64,000 bases of DNA from assembly GCF_003171515.1 (NCBI RefSeq), contig NC_089394.1, positions 2,790,001 to 2,854,000 of the forward strand, given 5' to 3'. Below are positions 56,370-63,729 of this stretch, piece by piece. A program made the translations under genes and the position numbers. Each line of letters begins with the position of its first letter. Position 1 is the stretch's first letter. The stretch is from Pyrenophora tritici-repentis. Lineage: Eukaryota > Ascomycota > Dothideomycetes > Pleosporales > Pleosporaceae. Under the pieces are notes generated by a model. That model saw only the letters and a program-made list of their open reading frames with translations. It searched no databases and was not told the DNA's origin.

Positions 56370-57443
56370 TTTGGCGGTTGTGTGAGTTGACGATGGGTAG
56401 ATGGGTCGAAATTGGGATTTCGTGCTGCAAGCCGTGGACTGGGCACTGCTCGAAATTCGCTTAGCAGCACACCACGTGACTCGGTATCGGAACAACCAGT
56501 TTCCGGGCCATTTCACTGGTCCGAGTGAGGCGCTCAGTGGACTGTGCGAGCGTCTGATCGGTGTTAGTGAGATGACCTCCGGTAGACAATCCATCCATCA
56601 GGTTGCGTAAAGGGATGCACCCAGTATCTTGATCTACATATCGCTTTTTGCAGTGTCATAGTTGTCTCGGTCTTACCTTTTTCGCTGTGATTCGTAATCT
56701 ATTCACTTTCAAGGCTGCAGATGCTCTGGCCGTACTCCACGGATGTGGGTGCAGGCATTCAACGCATTCACGAGTGTCAACTTGGAAGCAGCAAATTCAC
56801 ATGACGCAAGATTAACTGCCTCACCCGTTAGAAGAACTGTCAGGCTTTTGGCGACGGTTGAAATACAGATGGCAGCGCGATACACGCTGTGTGTGGCGGC
56901 AACCCTTCCGGCAACTCAAGCGCCGCACTATCTACTACACTCAGCCACCATAAGGCTTCATTCGCGACAAGTCACCGGAAGACCAATCATGTGGAGGACT
57001 CAGCACTTAAGGCGCCGGTCGTAGTTCGAGCCTCTCGGCTGCCAGGCTGCCGAGTAAATGTGAATCCGAAACAGTTGACAAGCGTACCAAGACGCCAAAA
57101 GACGACCGAAACCAGTTGTACCGCGATTACATGCGCTGATCGTCTGAAGAGTGAGCAGTTCTCAATGCCAGGCTCTATTTTCACAGGCAGTCTCAAGGAT
57201 GTACCAACCTTTCGAGAGTTTTACCTGTCATGTATAGTTTGGGGCGTGATTAGCGGCGAAGATCTTGGATTGGAGATTGGAGGAAGCTAGAGGGTAAAGA
57301 TTGTATATAACCTGAGGCAATGAGGTACATGGAGGCTGAAGACAAGATCACTATCAACATCAAACTGTCGCTACATCCTACTGCCTACTTCAACTTTTAA
57401 CTTCTTATTCAACTCACCCTGATCGTTGTTCAGCGAACACATC
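56370..57443. other. Intergenic, divergent promoters of RPL43 and the PEBP-like gene
   Basis: No gene seen. A TATATAA lies at 57304-57310, 134 bp before the PEBP-like start, followed by a CT/CA-rich leader. Confidence 0.4.
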
Positions 57444-58590
57444 ATGGCTTCTCAATTCTTCCAGCAAGTAGCCTTTTTCCTAGTCGTAGCAGCATGTGCA
57501 GCTGGCCAGAAAGCTAGCATCATGCCTGAGGATCTCCAGGTGGGGTTCAGCTCAGACAAAGTACAAGTCAGCTTCACCGATGAAGCCATCAATGGCTTCA
57601 AAGACGGAACGGTTTTCACAGCGCAAGGTACAACAGCCATTTCCGTATACTTTCAACGATGCTCATATCTATATAGAAGTAGCTGAAGAGCCTACGTTCG
57701 CTCTTGGCGATAGCAACGGGATCTCTCCAACAACTTTGTATACCATTATCCTGGTAGACACGACATGCGATGACGCCCGCATCCTCCTCTTTGCCCAGTC
57801 CAACTTCAAGAACAACTTCGACATCACCAACATTGCAAGCGAAACTGAGCCTGCCCTACCTTACATCGCCCCCGGTACTCTCGGCGAAACAGGCGACGGT
57901 CGTCAATACAGTTTCATGATGTTTGAGCAGCCGGGCAGAGAAGAAATTACAGAGTTGCAGCTGCCTGCAGAAGGGGAGGCTTTCGATGCCCAGGCATTCC
58001 AGACTGAAAACGAACTACCTGATGCGATGGCAGGCGTTGCTATGATTGTGAATCTTGGGGGCGAGGTAGATTGTGAAGCGATCCCGGCGGCATTGAATGC
58101 CACGGCCGAAGCTGGAGCACTTAACTCGACTCTCATTGCAAATGGCACTGAAGTGGCAAACACGACTGCCGTTCCAGCCGCCATAGAGTCTGTAGCCGTA
58201 GCAGAAGCAGAGGCTCAAGCAGAGGCTCAAGCAGAGGCTCAAGCGGAGGCTCAAGTGGAGGCTCAAGTGGAAGCTCAAGCGGAAGCTCAAGCAGCAGCTC
58301 AGGCAGAAGCTCAAGCAGAGGCTCAAGCGGAAGCGGAAGCGCAAAACGCAGAGCCATCCATTATCGATTTGGCAGACATTTTATTGGCTAATGGAGGACT
58401 GCGCGGAATCAATCTCTTATCACAGAGCCGTATACCCGTCGAAAAGAAGGACACCGGTCATGTTCATGCTCGTCATGGCGATGAGCATGAAGGTGACCAT
58501 GACCACAAAAGTGCTGCTACGGGCAATCTGCAAGTTCAAAACTGGACGATGGCTTCGCTGATAGTGGTAGTTGGTCTATTAATGTGGTAG
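57444..58590 (+). CDS. Secreted PEBP-like protein, probably GPI-anchored, with AEAQ repeat
   Basis: Two exons (57444-57627, 57677-58590) give 365 aa. A signal peptide covers residues 1 to about 21. The phosphatidylethanolamine-binding-like domain follows (about 25-210), with VSFTDEAINGFKDGTVF, VAEEPTFALGDSNG, LYTIILVDTTCDDA, FKNNFDITNIASE and GDGRQYSFMMFEQP. The usual PEBP ligand-site residues (DPD-x-P and GxHR) are altered, as is common in these fungal secreted members. After it come N-glycosylation sites, a repeat of the tetrapeptide AEAQ, a His-rich segment (HVHARHGDEHEGDHDHK) and a C-terminal hydrophobic end consistent with a GPI signal. Role unknown; probably a cell-surface protein. Confidence 0.78.
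58201..58344 (+). repeat. 12-bp tandem repeat encoding AEAQ
   Basis: About eleven imperfect 12-bp units (GCAGAGGCTCAA type) within the PEBP-like gene. Copy number is expected to vary among strains because units are nearly identical and frame is kept by any unit change. Confidence 0.9.
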
Positions 58591-58703
58591 CGAGACAATC
58601 CAAGTAGTGGATCGAAGACTATTTTTATGCATTGGACTGATAAATTTAGTTTCCGCTGTTTCGTCCGAAAATCCCCTGACTACTGCATATCCCGTCATTT
58701 CAT

Positions 58704-59498
58704 CTACTCCTTTACAGCCTCCGCATAACTCTTCTCCATCCCACCGTCTTTCTTTATCAGCTCACCAACGATAAAGGGAATGGCATCTCTCGCCCCGTAG
58801 TACTTCAAGTCGTACTTATCCCACTCTCCCGCATCCCGCAGGTAGTCCGGTGTGTGTCTTTGCAATTCGCACCCACCCATGAAGAATGGCCAGCCCAAAA
58901 CCGTGTATACAAGTTGCATAAACCGAGCTGCTACACTGCCCTCAGACCTCCAGGGGTTGACGACGTGCTCGCAAATCACCATACGGCCGCCAGGTTTTAG
59001 AAGGCTGTATAGACTTTTAATAGTTTGCGCGGGATGCGGAACACCGCAAAGCACACGGGTACAGCAGATTTCGTCAAAAATCCCATCGGAAGCCAATCCG
59101 CCTTTCCCACTGACGTCCAAGATCCCACTCTTGTGCAGTGCTGGAATTAGACTCTCGGGTTGTGCACCACAAAGCAGGGCATGGAACTTGCTTCCCAGTC
59201 CTCCCTTCTTTGCATTTAGCAGTAACCCCAGGTGGAGATCCTCAGCAGGCTCAGCACCATATACAGCGGTGATCAACTCCGGGTTGAACCGTGCAAGCAT
59301 TTCTCCAGATCCTGGACCAATATCCAGGATGACGCCTTTACACTGCGAGAGCAGTTGGAATGTGGGGCCAGGCATCTCGGTAGACATTGCTTCGCCATTG
59401 TGTTTCCAGAGACGAGCAAAGGATTTAAAGCGCAGCTTCGTGATATTGAAGAGGGTAAAGGGACTCCATTCCATAAAGATGACCTCAAAAATAGTCAT
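58704..59498 (-). CDS. SAM-dependent methyltransferase (class I, METTL7/UbiE-like)
   Basis: Single-exon 264-aa enzyme. It has motif I ILDIGPGSGEML (SAM binding), an acidic residue at YGAEPAEDLH ending beta-2, the FDEICCTRVLCGV segment (motif II) and LLKPGGRMVICEHVV (motif III), the order of class I methyltransferases. The closest layout is the METTL7/UbiE-like group. An N-terminal hydrophobic segment (about 1-20) is amphipathic and may touch membranes. Substrate unknown. The start at 59498 is the first ATG. Confidence 0.82.
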   Translation of the reverse strand: MTIFEVIFMEWSPFTLFNITKLRFKSFARLWKHNGEAMSTEMPGPTFQLLSQCKGVILDIGPGSGEMLARFNPELITAVYGAEPAEDLHLGLLLNAKKGGLGSKFHALLCGAQPESLIPALHKSGILDVSGKGGLASDGIFDEICCTRVLCGVPHPAQTIKSLYSLLKPGGRMVICEHVVNPWRSEGSVAARFMQLVYTVLGWPFFMGGCELQRHTPDYLRDAGEWDKYDLKYYGARDAIPFIVGELIKKDGGMEKSYAEAVKE

Positions 59499-60059
59499 TA
59501 CGAAGTCTGTTTGGACGTCAATATTGAAGACTGCGAGGTGGCACGACTTGAGATGACTTACGGTATGCTGCTATGCATAGGAGTCGGAGCGGGCGGAGGA
59601 GCGTCATACTCTCCTCTAGAAATTTTGGAGCCATGACGAGAACAAATTGCTCGTCTTGGATAGGCTTGAGGGGTGTCTTTTACGTCTATGAATATCGAGT
59701 ACAGTGTGTAGGAGACAGGATCCGCCAATGGGAAATTTCAAACGGCCGCCATGAAACTAGAAATGCATACAGGAGCAGGTGAGGACAAAATGAAAGAAGG
59801 AAAACAGCGGATCAGCAGGAAAACATCATGGAGAGAAAGTTAGTCAGGGCCAGCTTACATCTAGCGGAGGCGATTGATAGGTCCATTAATCGCATTACGG
59901 AGATAAGAGGCGTGTGTGACGTCGTCTGAAGCTAGCTGCCAAAAAGGGCCGACCTCGGATGTGGCACGACGCACGAACCCCAAACCTCCCGGACTACGGA
60001 GGTGCCTTTCAAAAGTTTTGTCTGCTAAGAATAATTTAGCCAAAGTATAGCCGCCTTAC
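59499..60059. other. Intergenic, edge of the transposon-rich region
   Basis: Transition from gene-rich sequence to AT-rich relics. A short palindrome of the form CTCCGTAGTCCGGGAG at about 59988-60004 lies near the presumed end of the Tc1/mariner relic and could be part of its terminus; not proven. Confidence 0.35.
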
Positions 60060-60678
60060 TCGAGGCTTATCTCTCCCCTCAATATACTTATTACCACCTT
60101 ATAGTTTAATTATCTTTAGGATGACTATATACAAGAATTCGCTTAATCTAAGCTTGGATCTTAAGCTAAGAGAGGTCTCTCTAGCAGTCCTGCCAGACTC
60201 TAACTGCCTTTGCTCTTAACTATAGGGCTCCTTTCTTCGTAGTCTCTCTCTTTATATAGAACTAGCACGGCTCAATATAGTTACAGTCTAGCGAGTTGCT
60301 ACACTATAGTAGTCTCTTAACGTTATAGAGGCTATAGACTACGTTCTAATACTAGTAGGCGTGCGTAGGTGCCTTATCCTCTATTACTACTATGTAAGGC
60401 CTACTTTAGAGACAGTCCTTAGCGAAAGGAAGTAGCTTTAGGAGTAAAACGCAGGTCTGATATCTCCACCAGTCCACGCCACCTCCAGACGTACGCACCA
60501 GCTTACCCGTTCTCTCTGTCCACCTCTACTAAGGCTTCCTACTAGGCTTATTGCGTAATCCTATCCTTCTTATAGATATAGACAGCTCCTAATCCTCTCG
60601 CTGTAGAGGCTTAAGCTCAGCGTTCAGCTACTTAATCTTCTAGGCAGCATCTTCTCTCTCTGCCTTTATCTTAGGTAG

Positions 60679-60858
60679 CATACATGGGCAAATCGTTTTC
60701 TAGAAAACAGGTTAAGCAGCCGTTAGCGTACCAAACTCTGTCTTTACCAATCGGAGAGAATCCTGTTACTCACATGCTCTTTTTGATTGGCTTAGAACGG
60801 CTTTGGTACGCTAACGGCTGCTTAACCTGTTTTCTAGAAAACGATTTGCCCATGTATG
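60679..60858. mobile_element. 180-bp MITE with perfect 57-bp terminal inverted repeats
   Basis: Left arm 60679-60735 and right arm 60802-60858 are identical over 57 of 57 bases in inverted orientation, with a 66-bp centre. Both ends are flanked by the 8-bp target duplication TTAGGTAG (60671-60678 and 60859-60866). Each arm contains the palindrome GTTTTCTAGAAAAC. The 8-bp duplication suggests mobilisation by a hAT-type transposase. No coding capacity. Perfect arms indicate either recent insertion or escape from RIP. Confidence 0.93.
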
Positions 60859-61134
60859 TTAGGTAGATAGACATAGTAGGGGCCCTTCTTATCGTAGGAG
60901 AAGCAGCCCTAGAACATAAACTTAGAGTACCTCTTCTACCTTTAACGAATACAGCTCTTAACTACTCTCTCGTCTACCTTTCTCTAGATCCTATAGCCCC
61001 CACGTCTGTGGTTAATTACTACAGACCACAGATGGCAACAAGCCAGCCAAGCTGCTATCAAGCCAAATGTGGCCCCTGCTCACTAGCGGCCTAGAATATA
61101 TAGGTATAGCTATACCTAAATAGAGGGGTGGCAC

Positions 61135-61283
61135 TACGCTGGCAAATGGGTCGGGGTGTGGTTGGGGTTGGGTTAGAAATTTTGCGACCCCAACCCAACC
61201 CCAACCCATTTGTCAGCGCCAAGCTTAGGGTTGGGTTGGGGTTGGGTTGGGGTCGCACGGACCATGGGTTAGGGTTGGGTTAT
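61135..61283. repeat. Left terminus: TIR plus GT-rich subterminal repeats and a foldback copy of the end
   Basis: Dense GGGTT/GGGGTT units follow the TIR. At 61204-61218 an inverted, slightly diverged copy of the TIR (ACCCATTTGTCAGCG) occurs, so 61138-61218 can fold into a long hairpin. A second block, GGGTCGCACGGACCATGGG-like at 61250-61268, mirrors the repeat unit of the right end. Confidence 0.85.
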
Positions 61284-61446
61284 AGTAAAAAAATTGCAAG
61301 ATGTATAATATAGATTTCAATAAAAGAAAAGTTTATATAGTATCACAGTAGATTAACACAGTGTAGCATTAACTAGTTTCATTTATAATATACAGAGGCT
61401 TCGCCAGCTAGCATTTAAGCACGTGTATCTAGATATATCTTATAAT

Positions 61447-62019
61447 CTAGAGAAAAGCTAGTAACTCGCGCGCAAAGTAGCGCCTAGCCAATTGAGAATC
61501 CTTCTCTTGAATAGTAACCCTCTTTGCGTGAATAGCATTGATGTTGCAGTCTATAAAAGTTATTAAATGAAAAATAGTATAGGGTAGATAGACTATACCC
61601 TCAAAATAACCAACTAAGAAAGCTTCTGTAGCTTCCTGAAGAGCTTCGATTGCAGATCGTTGAAAGCGGATATCGGCCTTGTGCACCTGTGCAAATTCGC
61701 GCACTACGCGGGAAAAGGGGAGTTTTCGCAAGAGTAGTTCAAAACCTCTCTGGTATCTCTTGATTTCCCGTAATGCGACAGCTAAGCTAAATTAGAAAAT
61801 AGCTGTGATAAACGACTGTGATAACCTACTGCCGGCCTTAAACTTGCGCTTCTTCTTAACAGCTACAGGTGCCTTTCGCGTAGACTTTCCTGCTACTTGA
61901 CGTCTAGCCTTACTAGCAAGGGCCTTCTGAGCCGGCTTGCCGCCAGTAACTGTCTTGCCATCAGGACCACCCCGGCCGGCTTTACCGGTGACCTTAGGCC
62001 GTGGTTTTGTCCTTGCCAT
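61447..62019 (-). CDS. Transposon-borne histone H3 variant
   Basis: Three exons (62019-61830, 61781-61599, 61550-61447) with 48-nt GT-AG introns give 158 aa; canonical H3 has 135-136. The start MARTK and the whole histone fold are recognisable: [13 protein letters not shown] (alpha-N, completed at junction 1), [16 protein letters not shown] (alpha-1), loop 1 of normal length (HKADIRF), [16 protein letters not shown] (alpha-2), [17 protein letters not shown] (completed at junction 2) and KDSQLARR (alpha-3). Loop 1 length argues against CENP-A. The tail is about 20 residues longer than in H3, keeps K4, TGGK and LASKA, but lacks both ARKS motifs; the K56 position is Arg. The C-terminus ends in a hydrophobic [10 protein letters not shown] instead of LRGERS. 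It lies wholly inside a hAT element. Confidence 0.95.
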
Positions 62020-63077
62020 TGCGTAGTAGAGTAGATGATGAACGTAGGCGACGTATGTGATTAATTACTGTGATAAATGTGGTCGACAATTAAGAAAGTA
62101 GTAGGCTGAAAGAGTTAGGTAGCTGGAAAGTTTGGGCGACGGCAATTTCCCGATTTCCGCACTAGTAAAGGCAGCAGCGCACGGACTGCATGACGTAATT
62201 TGCTGTTTCACGATCGCATACAACCATTTCTGTTGCAAAATCAGTAGCGAGCATATCATACAAACGTGTTAAACTGCTGTGATAAACGCCGAGCTCGCGC
62301 ATGCGTGCAGCCCAAAAATGAAGGAATCATCGATGTGTTGATCATTTTGGGTAATTTCCGCGTTTTCGCGCTAGCGCAGGCAGCAGCGCACGGACCATTT
62401 CTAGGTGAGCATAATGCTGTCTACCCATTTCTCCAGCCCCTGACGCCCAGTAACTCCCAACACCTAATAACTCTCTTTACTACATTGAAAACACCCCATT
62501 TACAACAGCGCATTATCACAGTCCCCGCCATGCCTGTCGCGAAAGAGCAAGTCGGCGACGTACCTGAAGGCCTAGTTCCAGCCATCAAACTTGAACCTCC
62601 GCCTGGGTTCGAACAAGATGAGTGGGAGCAGCTTACCGATGTAATAATCACAGCCATTTATCACAGCTTATGCTAATATAAGCAGGGATTTGCGTGTGAA
62701 GCTGACGAGATTGACGGTATCTTAGATCAAAGAGGTAGTGGGGGTTCACGAAAAGGCCGACCTATCAATTTGAGCGTCCCCTATACTGGCTCTCTGAGTG
62801 GTAGCGCCCGTGCTATTGCTCAACGTGAACGCAAAGCTCTTTTCGATAAAGAGGAGAAGGTACTTGAAAGCGTTAGAACAGCCGACCGCTCCGCGAAGTA
62901 CCAACTGAAGAAATCGCTTTTGCAACAGCCTAAGTATAAATTAGCAAATAGTGCTAGACAGGCTAAGCTGCTAGAGAAAGAGTGGGATATACTTTCAGAG
63001 AAGCGGTTTACCCAGAAAAAGTCTGGTAAGTTATCACAGCTGTTTATCATAGACATCTGCTAATAGACTATCCCAAG
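61782..63077. repeat. Recurrent TTATCACAG motif in both genes of the hAT element
   Basis: Seven exact copies: minus strand at 61803-61811, 61816-61824, 62068-62076, 62277-62285; plus strand at 62513-62521, 62658-62666, 63031-63039. One-mismatch copies occur at 62645 and 63044 (plus) and at 61340 (plus, antisense to the H3 3' flank). All exact copies are in the sense direction of the nearer gene. They lie in the leaders and inside three of the four introns, often as pairs about 13 bp apart. Confidence 0.85.
62020..62529. promoter_or_regulatory. Shared divergent promoter region of the hAT-borne genes
   Basis: 510 bp between the two start codons. Contains an imperfect direct repeat of about 43 bp (about 62145-62186 and 62353-62395), both ending in the identical GGCAGCAGCGCACGGAC, and three TTATCACAG copies. 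Each direct repeat may be a transcription-factor or transposase site. Confidence 0.6.
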
Positions 63078-63451
63078 TGGCGAAGGATATACTAGCAATA
63101 CCAATTGCTCAGGTTGGGGTTGAAAGAGTTTTCAATGTTGCTAAGGATGTTATTGGTAGTCGGAGGCACCGACTATCTGCCCGGACAATACAGCAGATAA
63201 TGGTTCTTAAGGATACAATATCTCAAGAGGAAGAACAGGGTCTAGACTACCTAGTTGCTCAATTAGGGGAGGATGGAGAGCCAATTGACGAGGTTAATGA
63301 TCTTTTTGAGCTTCCAGCCTCGTTAGAGCATACCTTCGATATAGATGAGGAGAACCAGACTACAGAAGAAGAGTCGGAGGAAGAGGTCCAGGAGGAGCGT
63401 CAATTGCCACCTCGAAAGCGCCAGCGTCCTCAGCGCTACCGTGATAATTAG
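62530..63451 (+). CDS. hAT dimerisation-domain protein (truncated transposase-like)
   Basis: Three exons (62530-62640, 62686-63025, 63078-63451) with GT-AG introns give 274 aa. Residues 1-60 are acidic. About 80-150 is a charged helical region (RAIAQRERKALFDKEEKVLE). Residues 151-197 match the C-terminal dimerisation domain of hAT transposases: VAKDILAIPIAQVGVERVFN, then RRHRLSARTIQQIMVLKD. The end is acidic followed by a basic RKRQRPQRYR signal, probably nuclear. The BED finger and DDE catalytic domain are absent. It may dimerise with, guide or inhibit a full transposase supplied elsewhere. The intron before exon 3 has alternatives, but only GTAAGT...CAAG keeps frame with a standard donor. 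Confidence 0.82.
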
Positions 63452-63540
63452 CTGTGTTAATATATCTCGTTTTATGTATCTACTATATCATCAACGTGTA
63501 CACATTATCTTAATTAAGTGTTGTTCCGTTAAAGTACCCA

Positions 63541-63729
63541 AAAAATATAACCCAACCCCAACCCAACCCAACCCAACCCAAGCCCAACCCTACCACTTGG
63601 TCTGTGCGACCCCAGCCCAGCCCTAACCCATGGTCTGTGCGACCCCAACCCAACCCTAACCCATGGTCTGTGCGACCCCAACCCAACCCCAACCCAAGAC
63701 TGGGTATACCCAACCCATTTGCCAGCGTA
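63541..63729. repeat. Right terminus: C-rich telomere-like repeats, 33-34-bp tandem units and TIR
   Basis: Begins with CCCAACCCAA arrays, then three tandem units starting GGTCTGTGCGACCCC at 63598, 63631 and 63665 (spacing 33 and 34 bp), each followed by CCCAACCC/CCCTAACCC text, then the TIR at 63713-63729. These are typical positions for transposase-binding subterminal repeats. Confidence 0.88.

Larger units (their letters stand above)
61135..63729. mobile_element. 2,595-bp hAT-type transposon carrying a histone H3 variant gene
   Basis: Bounded by the 17-bp inverted repeat TACGCTGGCAAATGGGT (61135-61151, complement at 63713-63729) and the 8-bp target duplication GGTGGCAC (61127-61134 and 63730-63737). 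Inside are GT-rich subterminal repeats at both ends, a minus-strand histone H3 gene (61447-62019) and a plus-strand gene with a hAT dimerisation domain (62530-63451), transcribed away from a shared 510-bp centre. No catalytic DDE part of a hAT transposase is present, so movement probably depends on a helper element. Both genes are open and spliceable, and no RIP-type damage is visible. Confidence 0.93.

Noticed and set aside
60684..60866. 60-codon frame in the 180-bp MITE
   Set aside because: Product of the palindromic arms; non-coding element.
61787..61825. Alternative first intron of the H3 gene (GTTATC donor, ATTTAG acceptor, 39 nt)
   Set aside because: It keeps frame but adds three residues before VALREI; the GTAGGT...CTTAG choice (48 nt) reproduces the conserved GTVALREI exactly and has better splice signals.
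61447..62019. The transposon H3 could be a CENP-A (centromeric) histone
   Set aside because: Loop 1 has the canonical H3 length, the alpha-N/alpha-1 text is close to ordinary H3, and the MARTK start is kept; CENP-A usually has a longer loop 1 and a diverged tail start.
63541..63712. Telomere or chromosome end, from TTAGGG-like repeats
   Set aside because: The repeats sit between a TIR and coding sequence of a target-duplication-bounded element, alternate with GGGTT/GGGGTT, and are followed by more unique sequence.
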